Source: Opitutus terrae PB90-1
GTDB taxonomy: Bacteria; Verrucomicrobiota; Verrucomicrobiia; Opitutales; Opitutaceae
Reading direction: 5' to 3'
DNA length: 64,000 nt
NCBI RefSeq assembly: GCF_000019965.1
Contig: NC_010571.1
Span: 5,093,001 to 5,157,000 of the forward strand
Shown here piece by piece: positions 52,361 to 61,517 of this stretch. Below the pieces are notes generated by a model. That model saw only the letters and a program-made list of their open reading frames with translations. It did no database searches and was not told the origin of the DNA. Position 1 is the stretch's first letter, and each line of letters begins with the position of its first letter. The translations under genes and the position numbers were made by a program.

Positions 52361-53692
52361 CTACGAAGCCTCGAAACGAGCCCCCAAATCGGCTGCTCCG
52401 AAAAACCGAGGCCGCTCGCCTGGGTGGCGCACCGACAATGATCGGATTCTTGCAACCCGGTGAACCATCTGCTCAGGCGCACCGTCGCCCCGATCTCCCC
52501 AGCCGATGGCCACGTCGACCAAGTAGCTGCCGACACCGAGGTTAATGCCAAAGGTGAACGCATAGCAGCTGATCTGCCCCGCTTGGAGGGCGAGAAACCG
52601 GTCCTCCAAGTGGACCGACGTCGCCCCATAGGCCACTTGGTTGTGTCGATTGGAAATCTCGAATCCGGCCAGGAGTCGGTCCAGATGCGCTGTACCGCGC
52701 ACGTAAAGTTCCAGTCTGGCTTCTTCGCCCACATCAAAGGTTTCTGTCTCCGTCCCGCGGGAGTTCAACAACCGGCAGTGAATGATTTCCGCCTCCCGCG
52801 ACCCTACTTCCTGCGTCGTTTCCCAGTTCCGCTCCTTGGCTCCCGGTGGCAAACCCACTCCTGCCGCCCGCTCGGCCGCCGGTCCTGATTCGCTCGCCTG
52901 AATTCGCCCGCGATGGAGTTGATGATAATGGTTAACCGCCTCATCACTGGGACCGACGAACGACATCCGGCCCTCGTGCAATACGATCGCGCGACGGCAC
53001 AGCGCCTTCACGGCGCCCAGATCGTGGCTGACGAGAATCAGCGACATGCCCGTCTTTAGCCGCTCCTGGAAAAATCGAGCACACTTGGCCTGAAAGAACA
53101 CGTCGCCGACGGCGAGCGCCTCATCGACGATGAAAAGCTCGGGAGCGAGGATCGTCTGCGCCGCGAACGCGAGCCGCAGCAACATGCCGCTCGAGTAGAC
53201 CTTGGCCGGCTGGTCGATGAACGCGCCGATGCCGGCAAACTCCTCCACCTCCGGCATCCGGGCGAGGATTTCCTTTCTTGAGAAACCGTAGAGCGCCGCC
53301 TGCAGGAGCACGTTCTCGCGGCCGGAAAACTCCAAGTTAAAGCCAGAGCCAAGTTCCAATAGCGCCGCCACGCGACCGTTCACATGGACGTCGCCGGAGC
53401 TTGGCTCCAGCGTGCCCGCGAGAATCTGCAGCAGCGTGCTCTTGCCCGAGCCGTTGCGGCCGACGATGCCCAGGCTCTCGCCCCGTTGCAGCGTGAAGCT
53501 CACCTCCTTGAGCGCGTGAAACTGTGCCCCTCGACGATCGGCTGCAGCGAAGAGCTGCCGGCGCGCCGAGGGAGGGAGAAGCGGCAAGCTGCCAGCCTGC
53601 TCCAGGAGCATCGCCGTAAGCCGATCGGCTGGACGAGCCCACAACCGGTAAGATTTGGATACACCCCGTGCTTCCACGAGCGCAACGTTCAT
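52361..53692 (-). CDS. wzt: Polysaccharide ABC transporter ATPase with C-terminal carbohydrate-binding domain (Wzt)
   Basis: With ATG 53692 the product has 443 residues. Walker A GRNGSGKSTLLQIL, YSSGMLLRLAFA (the modified signature of Wzt/KpsT), Walker B LFIVDEALAVGDVFF and H-loop LILVSHDLGAV are present. From about residue 275 a beta-rich Wzt_C-like domain follows (TETFDVGEEARLELYV, VAYGATSVHLED), which binds the terminal modification of the exported chain in O9a-type systems. No permease is beside it; the wzm at 28565 is the only candidate in the window. Upstream reading to 53728 is not needed. Confidence 0.92.
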   Translation of the reverse strand: MNVALVEARGVSKSYRLWARPADRLTAMLLEQAGSLPLLPPSARRQLFAAADRRGAQFHALKEVSFTLQRGESLGIVGRNGSGKSTLLQILAGTLEPSSGDVHVNGRVAALLELGSGFNLEFSGRENVLLQAALYGFSRKEILARMPEVEEFAGIGAFIDQPAKVYSSGMLLRLAFAAQTILAPELFIVDEALAVGDVFFQAKCARFFQERLKTGMSLILVSHDLGAVKALCRRAIVLHEGRMSFVGPSDEAVNHYHQLHRGRIQASESGPAAERAAGVGLPPGAKERNWETTQEVGSREAEIIHCRLLNSRGTETETFDVGEEARLELYVRGTAHLDRLLAGFEISNRHNQVAYGATSVHLEDRFLALQAGQISCYAFTFGINLGVGSYLVDVAIGWGDRGDGAPEQMVHRVARIRSLSVRHPGERPRFFGAADLGARFEAS

Positions 53693-53792
53693 TTGCTTGA
53701 CGAAGCAACGAGAACCCGCCGGCTGCAAGCTCGCGATCCGCAGACGTTCTCACGCCTTCGTCGAACCGCGAGGACGCCACGACGAAGGCGTT

Positions 53793-53884
53793 CGGAGGAA
53801 CACAGATGGACACGGATGCACACAGATGCCGCAGGTGTTCGCCCGTTCCTGACCTGGGTGCATCCGTGTTCATCTGTGGCTAAA
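53793..53884. repeat. CACAGATG hairpin repeat, second copy
   Basis: The left arm 53796-53828 has CACAGATGGA CACGGATGCA CACAGATG words at 10-nt spacing; the right arm 53856-53884 is their reverse complement (GCATCCGTG...CATCTGTGGC). The family matches 24748-24829 although the words differ in detail. Confidence 0.82.
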
Positions 53885-54005
53885 ATGGATTCTCGTGGCC
53901 GCCGGAACAATGCTGTGGCGACGCATGGCGCGAGCGAAAGCTGGCACACCGAAAAGGCGGAGGCCCCGCTCAACATGCGCAGCACCGTCCGCGAAGGCGG
54001 TCGGG

Positions 54006-54038
54006 CCTTTGCGCCTGTTTACGCCTCTTTGCGGCTAT
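54006..54038. repeat. 10-nt CTTTGCGCC word repeat, second copy
   Basis: Degenerate decamers CCTTTGCGCC, TGTTTACGCC, TCTTTGCGGC end 13 bp before the luxR-type stop codon. Same family as 38045-38080. Confidence 0.7.
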
Positions 54039-54050
54039 CCCGCTAGCCGA

Positions 54051-55157
54051 TCACGCTTGCGGACGGCACAATCCGACGAACTGCAGCCGCGTGCTCACCC
54101 CGGCTTTCTGGAGGATGTGCCGGATGTGGGTCTTCACCGTTGGGAGCGCAATCTTGAGCTTCACCGCGATCTCCCGCGCCGAACTCCCTTCAAGAATGAG
54201 CTCCGCCAGTTCGCTTTCGCGCCGGGAGAACCCCAGCCGTTCACAGATCTGCGCCAGCGGGATCATGCCGCTGGGTACCTGCCGGCGCGTCGAGCAGGTG
54301 AGAATAAGATACGGCCGAACACCCAGCGGCGTCTGGAAGGCGAGATAGCGCACCGCCCCCTCGAGCCAGGTCTCCGTATCCAGTTTATGCTTCAGCTCCG
54401 ACACCGACCCCTGGCTGACCGCCATTCGACCGGACACGGGTGGGAACTTGACTTCCCGAAACGCCCGAAAGCACCGGTCGCAGGCTTCCTTCCAGATTTC
54501 CGGCAGTTCCGACTGGCGCGGCAGCGAGAGATTCTGCAGCGCGGCGAAACCGCCATTCCACACGTGCATGTGTTCCTTGAACTTTCGATTCTCAAAGATG
54601 ACCCGTAACCGGTTATCCAAGACGCACAGACCCTCGGGATGGATGTTCCCCACCATTCTGAACAGCCCGGCTTCGAACTCCTGTTCCTGGGCCTGCGCGA
54701 GCGCGACAAAGCAGCGGTCCACCAGACGCGAGATGCCACCGAGCGCCATCATCTCGTTGCCCGAGAACTCCGCGTCCGCCGGCGCACGGTAGCAAAACAG
54801 AATAAACTCTCCGCCCCGGTCCCGCTTGTTGCGCAGGACACGACAACGGCTGCTGGGCAAGGGACTGATCTGCCGGGCCAGCGTGGCGAGAAACGGCCCA
54901 TCGAACCCCTGTGGAGGAATGATCGCTTCAATGCCGTTCTTCGCGGCCAGCGTCAGCAGGGGACTGCTCTCCGGACGAATCCCGTGCGCCATGAACACCG
55001 GCCGGCTGCCGGGGGTCGGCGTGGGCGGAAAGATCACGGCCCAGCCGCTGAGCGCGAACTGCTCCATGATACGTTTCAGCGATTGCTGGAACCCGGGCAG
55101 ATTGCGCTGGAGGGCCAGCTCCAGCAGACATTCGTTCAACGCAGACGCTACCAGCAT
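54051..55157 (-). CDS. LuxR-type transcriptional regulator
   Basis: The product has 368 residues. The C-terminal helix-turn-helix (about 300-365) is LGFSRRESELAELILEGSSAREIAVKLKIALPTVKTHIRHIL (quoted over its length in parts), with TVKTHIRHIL as recognition helix. The N-terminal 290 residues have no known receiver domain; they may contain a PAS- or GAF-like fold (EGLCVLDNRLRVIFENRKF looks PAS-like at about residue 173). It is 98 bp downstream of the M50-HlyD gene and probably regulates the export locus. Confidence 0.82.
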   Translation of the reverse strand: MLVASALNECLLELALQRNLPGFQQSLKRIMEQFALSGWAVIFPPTPTPGSRPVFMAHGIRPESSPLLTLAAKNGIEAIIPPQGFDGPFLATLARQISPLPSSRCRVLRNKRDRGGEFILFCYRAPADAEFSGNEMMALGGISRLVDRCFVALAQAQEQEFEAGLFRMVGNIHPEGLCVLDNRLRVIFENRKFKEHMHVWNGGFAALQNLSLPRQSELPEIWKEACDRCFRAFREVKFPPVSGRMAVSQGSVSELKHKLDTETWLEGAVRYLAFQTPLGVRPYLILTCSTRRQVPSGMIPLAQICERLGFSRRESELAELILEGSSAREIAVKLKIALPTVKTHIRHILQKAGVSTRLQFVGLCRPQA

Positions 55158-55255
55158 TGGTGATGGGGTGTTCCCGTCTCTCGCGCCGTTCGGCGCAAAC
55201 TCGCGAACTTCACGTGGAAGGATTCGGCACCGGTGTCAACCCGGAGCTCGCCCGT

Positions 55256-57481
55256 TCACCGGCGCACCGGCTGGGGTTTCACGTTGAACAGCGACATGAA
55301 CCAGCGCCAGGTCTTCTCCGCCACGGTGGTGCGATTTCCTTGAATCGTCAGCCGCACGCGCAGTCCCTCCTGAACCTCGTGATCCGGCTTGGGCAACGGC
55401 GCACTGGCCACGAACACCGGAAAATCCGGGCGGGCGCGTGGATCGCGCTGCATCATCTGCGATGGCACCGACCCTCCGAAGTAGGCGAGCATCCCGTAAT
55501 GGATGTCGGTGGGCTGAGCCGGCTGGGAGGATACGGTGTCCAGCTCCGTCTCGAACAGCTGGGCCGTGGCCAGCCAGCGGCCGCGCACCTTGTTGCCCGG
55601 GCTGACCAGTTGGGCCTCGTTTTCCGTGAGCGGGATCAGCACCCGCATGTGACGGGTGTCCCCCAGCCGCAGAATCGGCACGTAGGGCGAGGCGTAAGCG
55701 CCGGCCAGTTTCTCCACGTCGGGAGTGAGCACATACCCACCCACCCGCGCTCGCAACTGCAGCTTGGCCGCGCGCGCGGAGGCCACCTGGTACGAAGCTT
55801 CCGCGAGTTCCATTTCCTGCGCGGCATGAGCCTGTGTTTCGGCCGCGCCCCAGGCGGGGGAGTAACGCAGCGAGCTGAAGCGAATACGAGACTGTTGCCG
55901 GGTCGCCTCGGCGACGCGCAACTCCGCGATCACTTCGGGATTGTCAAGCGTCACCACGAGATCGCCCGGCTGCACCCACTGCCCGGTACGAACGTGCACC
56001 TGCTTGATCACGCCGCCCACATCCGAGGCCATCACCTCCGGCGACTCGGCGGTCACGATGGCCTGCTGCGTGACCTTGTAGTGCGCCGGCACGAAAAAAC
56101 TGATCGCCACGAGGCCCGCCAGCACGGCGATAGTCGTTAAGGCTCGGCGCCAGCTCGAGCCTGTCTTGACGATGTGCGCCCCGGGTTTCGTCGCATCCAT
56201 GATGACCTTGATAAATGGCAGCGCCACAAATGAGCCTTCCACAAAAAAACCGAGCCCAAGGCCGAAATCGCGCAGCCCGATCGGCGCCAGCACCCGGCCG
56301 AAGATCTGAGTGAACCCGTAGATGATCGTGATCATGTACAGGTAGGCGAGCACCGCGTAGATCACGAACACGTACCCCCTGGATTCGGCTCCGAACTGCG
56401 ACTCCTGATTGCGGTTTTGGTAGCCGAGGAACAGGCGCTGCAGCTGATACGAGCAAAACGCCATCGCCTTTGAACGGAGATTGGGAATCTCCAGCAGGTC
56501 GCAAACCACGTAGTAACCGTCGAACCGCATCAGCGGATTGATGTTGAAAACGATCGTGTTCACGCTCGCGACAATCATCGCGTTGAACGCCACGCTGCGG
56601 CCGATCCCCTCCGGCAGGACGAGCCAGAAATGGGCCGCGATGCACGCCATGATCAGCTCCGTGAAAATGCCGGCGATCGTGGTATAAAGCTTGTGCTTTT
56701 TCCGCCGCATCATCCACGCGTCCGATGCATCCACGTAGCCGCACGGGGTGAAACACATCAGGCACACGCCCATTTCGTGCACCTCGCCCCCGAAATGACG
56801 ACAGGTGGTCGCATGCCCGAACTCGTGCAGCGTCTTGATCACGATGATCGTGAACCACAAAAGCACCAGATTGCTGGCGGAAAAAAAGTCGACGGGCCGG
56901 GTCGCAAACTCGCCCGAGTTCGCCAGCAACAGTCCAGCCGTCCAGACGTAGAAAAGCAGCGCGGCACCGACGAACCACTTCGTCCAAACAAAGCGGATGG
57001 CGTGCGCCAGCTGACCAAGCCAGGCGCTCGGGTCGATCAGGGGGACTTTGACGAAAAGGAATCCCTGGATGATCTTGGCCCAGAACATCATCAGCTGTTG
57101 CGGCCTGGTCTGGGTGGCGCTTTCGACAAACCGGCTCGCGCCGATGTTGAGCAGGCCGCCCGCGCCCAGCTGATTCGTGAACTGGGCGAGTTCAGCCGCA
57201 GTCCGCACATGATTCGGGTAACGGGCATTGAACCGCTCGGCGATTTCTCCGAGCGTGCGCTTCCCGTCGAGCAGGGTCAGGATGTAGGTTTCCTCCGGCA
57301 GCAGCCGAAAATACGTCAGCGCCAGCGGATCCTTCAGCACGTAGTATTCCTGATGCTTGAACATCTGTCGCCGGATCACGATGTCGGCGCGCAGTCGCGC
57401 CGGAACGATCGCCTCGAGTCGTCGTTGTTCGGGCGAAATCGCACCGTGCCCGGGCAATCCTGCAGTCGCTACGGCTTCCAT
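55256..57481 (-). CDS. PqqD-like / M50 zinc metalloprotease / HlyD adaptor fusion
   Basis: The product has 741 residues with three parts. Residues about 35-110 form a PqqD-like winged helix (YYVLKDPLALTYFRLLPEE, LLDGKRTLGEIAERF), a fold that in RiPP systems binds leader peptides. Residues about 130-470 are a multi-helix M50 (site-2 protease) domain: H219-E220-F221-G222-H223 is the HExxH zinc site and NPLMRFDGYY (D321) gives the third ligand. Residues about 480-720 are a HlyD-like adaptor with a biotinyl/lipoyl motif (GGVIKQVHVRTGQWVQPGDLVVTLD) and a coiled-coil. It overlaps the tolC-like gene by 13 bp. The layout suggests a combined recognition, cleavage and export unit. Confidence 0.9.
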   Translation of the reverse strand: MEAVATAGLPGHGAISPEQRRLEAIVPARLRADIVIRRQMFKHQEYYVLKDPLALTYFRLLPEETYILTLLDGKRTLGEIAERFNARYPNHVRTAAELAQFTNQLGAGGLLNIGASRFVESATQTRPQQLMMFWAKIIQGFLFVKVPLIDPSAWLGQLAHAIRFVWTKWFVGAALLFYVWTAGLLLANSGEFATRPVDFFSASNLVLLWFTIIVIKTLHEFGHATTCRHFGGEVHEMGVCLMCFTPCGYVDASDAWMMRRKKHKLYTTIAGIFTELIMACIAAHFWLVLPEGIGRSVAFNAMIVASVNTIVFNINPLMRFDGYYVVCDLLEIPNLRSKAMAFCSYQLQRLFLGYQNRNQESQFGAESRGYVFVIYAVLAYLYMITIIYGFTQIFGRVLAPIGLRDFGLGLGFFVEGSFVALPFIKVIMDATKPGAHIVKTGSSWRRALTTIAVLAGLVAISFFVPAHYKVTQQAIVTAESPEVMASDVGGVIKQVHVRTGQWVQPGDLVVTLDNPEVIAELRVAEATRQQSRIRFSSLRYSPAWGAAETQAHAAQEMELAEASYQVASARAAKLQLRARVGGYVLTPDVEKLAGAYASPYVPILRLGDTRHMRVLIPLTENEAQLVSPGNKVRGRWLATAQLFETELDTVSSQPAQPTDIHYGMLAYFGGSVPSQMMQRDPRARPDFPVFVASAPLPKPDHEVQEGLRVRLTIQGNRTTVAEKTWRWFMSLFNVKPQPVRR

Positions 57482-58902
57482 GTGTCCGGTACCGCGATCG
57501 AGTCGCGGATCTGCCCGCCCACGGAGAACTCGATCTCGGCAATCATCGCGTTCTGCGTGTAGATCGACTCGCCCAAGCGGGTCTCCGCCCGCCGCAGGGT
57601 CATCGTCGCCTGCAGCACCTGCTCCAGACTCGCCTGGCCCTCCTCGTAGAGTCGGCGGGCATCGCGCGCCGCGCGGCTGGCCATGTCCACGCTCTTTTGT
57701 TGAGCCTCCATCGCGACCCTGGCCTGCGCCAGCCCCTCATAGAGTTCGTGAAGCTTGGATACGACGCCATGCTCCGTTTCCGCCAGGCGGGTTTCAGCGG
57801 AACGCCGCTCGGCGCGTGCGGCCATGCGCCGCCCGCGCGACGCGCCTCCCTCGAAAAGATTCCATTCCCCCATGACCCCGTATGTCCAGCCGTCGAGTCG
57901 GATGCCTGAATTGTAATAGGAACTACGCTCGCCATAGGAGGCAAACGCCTCGACGGTGGGCAGCCAGTTTCCCACCTCCGCGCGTTCGGTGGCCTTCGCC
58001 GCCGCGACTGCGACCGCAGCCGCCTCCAGGTCGGGCCGGTTTGCTCGCGCCTCGCCCAGAGCTTCCTCGAACGGCAGATCGAACGGCCGCGCCGTGAACT
58101 CGCCCGCCACCCGCACGGGCTGCTTGGAATCGGGTAGCTGCAGCAACCGGCGGAAGGATTGTTCCGCCGCGCCCAGCGCCCGACGGGCTTCCGCCAGATC
58201 CGCCCGGGCCCCTTCCGCCTCGGCTTCCGCCCGCAACAGTTCGAATTCCGGCACCTCACCTTCGGCCTGCTTCCGGGAGGTCCATTCCACGAGCTGAATA
58301 TATTCCTCAACGCGGCGTTTCTCGGCCGCGACCGTGGAGGTTCTGAGTTGGATCGCATCCAGGCCCTGGCGCACCTGGCTGATCGTTCGGGCGACGGTGT
58401 TGCGCAGCACGAGATAGGCCTGTTTCTTTAACAACTGCTGCCGCTTTACCTGATGCCACGAGGCCAGCCCGTCGAACACCAACTGCCGCACCTCAACCCG
58501 CATGTCATAGCTGTAGAGCGCAACCGCCGTCTGGGCGGAGGGCGGGATGTTGCGTTCGCCCGGCGAACGATCGATGAGTCCGCGGGCGCGCTCGTTCGCG
58601 CTGGCACTGGCGCTCAGCTGCGGCAGCATGCGCGCGACGAGTTGAAGGCGCGCGCCCTCCTGCCGCTCGAACTCGTGCTTGGCCAACAGCAGGTCCGGGT
58701 TGGCTTCCAGTGCTCGCGCCACCGCTCGATCGAGCGTCCACTCGTCAGAGGCAGTCGCACCAGCCACCGGAGCCGGCTGACCGTTCGATCCCGATCCGGC
58801 GTCCGGCCGGATCTCGGCCCGCACGAAACCGACTGCTCCGAACAGCAGGGCCAGGTAGCGCACACGACAGAACCGCAGGTTGATGAAAGTCACGATGTTC
58901 AC
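57469..58902 (-). CDS. TolC-family outer membrane protein of the LEPR-XLL locus
   Basis: With GTG 58902 the product has 477 residues and a signal peptide (RYLALLFGAVGFVRAEI). Two OEP repeats follow: LDRAVARALEANPDLLLAKHEFERQEGAR and the second around EEALGEARANRPDLEAAAVAVAAAKA; YGVMGEWNLFEGGASRGRR marks the second beta/helix entry. The frame is open back to 59331, but that part precedes the signal peptide and overlaps the divergent gene. First gene of the minus-strand half of the locus. Confidence 0.85.
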   Translation of the reverse strand: MNIVTFINLRFCRVRYLALLFGAVGFVRAEIRPDAGSGSNGQPAPVAGATASDEWTLDRAVARALEANPDLLLAKHEFERQEGARLQLVARMLPQLSASASANERARGLIDRSPGERNIPPSAQTAVALYSYDMRVEVRQLVFDGLASWHQVKRQQLLKKQAYLVLRNTVARTISQVRQGLDAIQLRTSTVAAEKRRVEEYIQLVEWTSRKQAEGEVPEFELLRAEAEAEGARADLAEARRALGAAEQSFRRLLQLPDSKQPVRVAGEFTARPFDLPFEEALGEARANRPDLEAAAVAVAAAKATERAEVGNWLPTVEAFASYGERSSYYNSGIRLDGWTYGVMGEWNLFEGGASRGRRMAARAERRSAETRLAETEHGVVSKLHELYEGLAQARVAMEAQQKSVDMASRAARDARRLYEEGQASLEQVLQATMTLRRAETRLGESIYTQNAMIAEIEFSVGGQIRDSIAVPDTWKP

Positions 58903-59312
58903 GGAATGCGCAGGAGCACCGGTCGGGATCCACCGCGGTGCCCATCCGGACTTGCGGGTGACCAGCACGCTTTGGATCGAAGAGGATAATACATTGCGCC
59001 CAAAGCCGAGAAAGTCGGGGCGCGGCGTTCCCATGGCAACGAATTTCTCGGGGCTCACGATCACTGCCCCGGCGGCGATTTCGAGCTCGGATACTGGTCG
59101 AAGCGTGTGCATCTTGGCGCTGCCAATACGACGAACCGATTCAGGTTTCCCGATTTGCGCGAAGCGCGTCATGCCGGAGTGGGAACACCGATGACCGACG
59201 CGTGATCCCACAATCGCATCTGAAAAATTCGTCACAAACCCACCGGCCCGCGATGCCGGCTCTTTTGGTTTGCCATGCCCCTTAGCCAGCTGAAATCGTT
59301 TCGCCTTTACCA
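58903..59312. other. 410-bp divergent promoter region of the export locus
   Basis: It separates the tolC-like gene (minus) from the GAF-HlyD gene (plus), so it must hold both promoters. A GATAAT hexamer at 58985-58990 was noted but lacks a matching -35. No gene is supported here; the minus-strand open frame has no homology that I can see. Confidence 0.45.
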
Positions 59313-61496
59313 ATGACTCCCGTGCAGTCACCGCCTGCGCCCGCGCAGTTGCAGCAGCAACAGCAGCTTTTCAACAGCATCACTGCCCGACTCACGCAGC
59401 TGGCGAAGGACCCGCCTGACCTGCCGGTCTACCTGCGCGCCCATGCCGAGTGTGTGACCACCGCCTTTCGACCGGTGGGTTTTGCTTACGACATGATCAG
59501 CGGCCCGGCCTTTCATCGCGTGCTGCAGGGCAACGTGGAATCGCTGGGGCTCAAGGAGGCGCCGGAACAGGACAATGCGTTCCAGCGCGCCCGTCGGCTC
59601 GCCGCGGATCAGCGCAAGCCCGTGGTCCTGCCGCCTCACAGCCAGCACGGCACGCCATCGCAGATCGGCATCCCGGTCGCGGAATCACCCGCGCCGGACG
59701 AATCGCCCGTGTTCAATCGTACGCCCTTTGAACAGCTCTTCGTGCCGATTCCGCAGGGCAACGCCTCCGCCGGCGTATTGCACATCTGGTTTCAACCGGG
59801 CAATCCCAACGCCTCGCACGCGCGGCTCATGCTGCTGCGGCAGCTGTGCAACGAGATCGAACTTTACCTGAAGACACGCCGCGCGCGCGATGCGTCCCAG
59901 GAGGTCACCCGCATCAGCACCTACGCCCGTCTGCTGGAGGAGCTGACCGGCGACATCGACGTGGATTCGGTGTGCTGGAAATTGGTCAACTATGCGCGAG
60001 AAGCCGTTGCCTGCGACCGCGTGTGCTTGTTCACCGTCGCCCATTACGATCGCGTTCACGACATCGGGGCCGATATGTTCGACCTCAGCTACGATTTCAA
60101 GCTCCAAGCCTGCAGCGGCCTGAAAAGACCGCACCCGAAGAGCGAACAAGCCGGGGTGCTGCAACGCGTCGCCCAGAAGCTGGCGGAGATGTCCCTCGCG
60201 AAATCAGCAGCGGAAAGTGACAATGGTCCTGCCCCGCTGGCCGAGGCGCCCACAGCCGCAGCCGCGCCAGCCGGCGCTGCGCCGGTCCCCGAGCGGCCTC
60301 CCGGACCCGCGGCTCCCGCCCGGCAAGCCGGTCCGATCAAGCCGAAGCTCACGCTGATGATGCGTGATCCTTCTAAAATCGATGCACGTCCGGTCGAGGT
60401 GAACGATTATTTCGAGGTGATGCCGATGAACTGGGCCACAGTCATCCCGCTGTTCGACCGGGATCAGCGCGTGTGCGGAATTCTCCTGTTCGAGGGCACC
60501 AAGCTCGAGGAGCAGATTGCCGCGCTGCTCAAGCCCATGCTCGATCTCGCTGCGTCCGCCGGCAAGGCTCTCGGCACCGCTCTCTACTGCAACCAGCACC
60601 GTTCGATGCGGATCGCCCGACGGCTCGTCGCGACGCGCCAGGCCTACGTGAACACGCCAACCAAGCGGAAATGGCTCCGCTTTGGACTGCCTGCCCTGCT
60701 GTTCGTCGCCGTGCTCGCCTGCCCCATTCCGTATTCGGTCAAGGGCGGAGCCAGTGTGCTTCCCGTCACCCAAACCACCCTCCCGGCGCTGGTGAGCTCG
60801 CGACTGCTGGAAGTGCCGGTGCGCGAGGGTGAATCGGTGACACAGGGCCAGGTGCTCGCACGTTTCGATACCCGGGACATTCAGCTTCAGCTGGTGCAAG
60901 CCGAGCAGGAATATGAACGCTCGCTGGTCGAAAGCGACGCCGCCATGAACGCCGGCAACGAAGCCCAGATGCAGATCGCCCGGCTGAATGCCGACAAGGC
61001 GGCGGCCATGGCCGAGAAACTCCGGCTCGATCTCTCCCGGGCGGTCGTTCGCGCGCCGTTTGACGGCATCGTGCTGGGGGCGCAAACGCTGTCCACCCGG
61101 GTCGGCGAGGTGCTCCGGCTCGGCGAGCCGGCCCTGCATGTGGTCGATCCGCGCACTTGGCAGGTGAAGGCCGTGCTCAAGGAGCGCGACCTGATCTTCC
61201 TCGAAAAACGGCTCAAAACGCATGGGCCCGTTCCCGCGGCGCTCCGCCTCGCCGCCAACCCCGCCCACAAATATCAGCTGCAGCTCGTCAACCGTTCCCA
61301 GCTCGCCTACGGTCTGGACACGTCCACCGGCGACTATCAGTTCACCGTCGTGGTGCCGTTGAACGCCAAGTTGGACGATGCGGCATTCCTAAAATCGGGT
61401 TTCACTGGCCGGATGACGTTCGAAAGCGGCGTGCGCCCTGTCGCTTACGTGCTGTTCAAGGACTTCGTGGATTTCCTGACGGTTCGCTTCTTCTGA
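59313..61496 (+). CDS. HlyD-type adaptor with cytoplasmic GAF-like sensor region
   Basis: The product has 727 residues. Residues 1-450 are soluble and cytoplasmic: two GAF-like stretches (about 25-190 and 200-425) with VDSVCWKLVNYAREAVACDRVCLFTV and WATVIPLFDRDQRVCGILLFEG, joined by a Pro/Ala linker (305-340). One membrane helix lies at 454-473 (WLRFGLPALLFVAVLACPIP). Residues 480-727 are a HlyD adaptor with the lipoyl halves RLLEVPVREGESVTQGQVLARFD and VRAPFDGIVLGAQTLSTRVGEV. A sensor domain on the inner side of an export adaptor is rare; it could gate export by a small ligand or redox state. Confidence 0.85.
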   Translation: MTPVQSPPAPAQLQQQQQLFNSITARLTQLAKDPPDLPVYLRAHAECVTTAFRPVGFAYDMISGPAFHRVLQGNVESLGLKEAPEQDNAFQRARRLAADQRKPVVLPPHSQHGTPSQIGIPVAESPAPDESPVFNRTPFEQLFVPIPQGNASAGVLHIWFQPGNPNASHARLMLLRQLCNEIELYLKTRRARDASQEVTRISTYARLLEELTGDIDVDSVCWKLVNYAREAVACDRVCLFTVAHYDRVHDIGADMFDLSYDFKLQACSGLKRPHPKSEQAGVLQRVAQKLAEMSLAKSAAESDNGPAPLAEAPTAAAAPAGAAPVPERPPGPAAPARQAGPIKPKLTLMMRDPSKIDARPVEVNDYFEVMPMNWATVIPLFDRDQRVCGILLFEGTKLEEQIAALLKPMLDLAASAGKALGTALYCNQHRSMRIARRLVATRQAYVNTPTKRKWLRFGLPALLFVAVLACPIPYSVKGGASVLPVTQTTLPALVSSRLLEVPVREGESVTQGQVLARFDTRDIQLQLVQAEQEYERSLVESDAAMNAGNEAQMQIARLNADKAAAMAEKLRLDLSRAVVRAPFDGIVLGAQTLSTRVGEVLRLGEPALHVVDPRTWQVKAVLKERDLIFLEKRLKTHGPVPAALRLAANPAHKYQLQLVNRSQLAYGLDTSTGDYQFTVVVPLNAKLDDAAFLKSGFTGRMTFESGVRPVAYVLFKDFVDFLTVRFF

Positions 61497-61517
61497 GTTT
61501 TCCTGCCTCACCTTCAC

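Larger units (their letters stand above)
53693..54050. other. 358-bp gap between the LuxR-type gene and wzt
   Basis: It holds the CACAGATG hairpin (53793-53884) and the CTTTGCGC decamer block (54006-54038). No gene was seen; reading frames here are short and repeat-derived. The promoter of wzt should lie in the part nearest 53692. Confidence 0.5.

Noticed and set aside
52361-53692. Wzt as the missing ATPase of the LEPR-XLL export locus
   Set aside because: It has the Wzt C-terminal domain and signature of polysaccharide exporters and is separated from the locus by a repeat-filled gap.
58903-59331. Longer start of the TolC-family protein at 59331
   Set aside because: It would precede the signal peptide by over 140 residues and overlap the divergent gene start.
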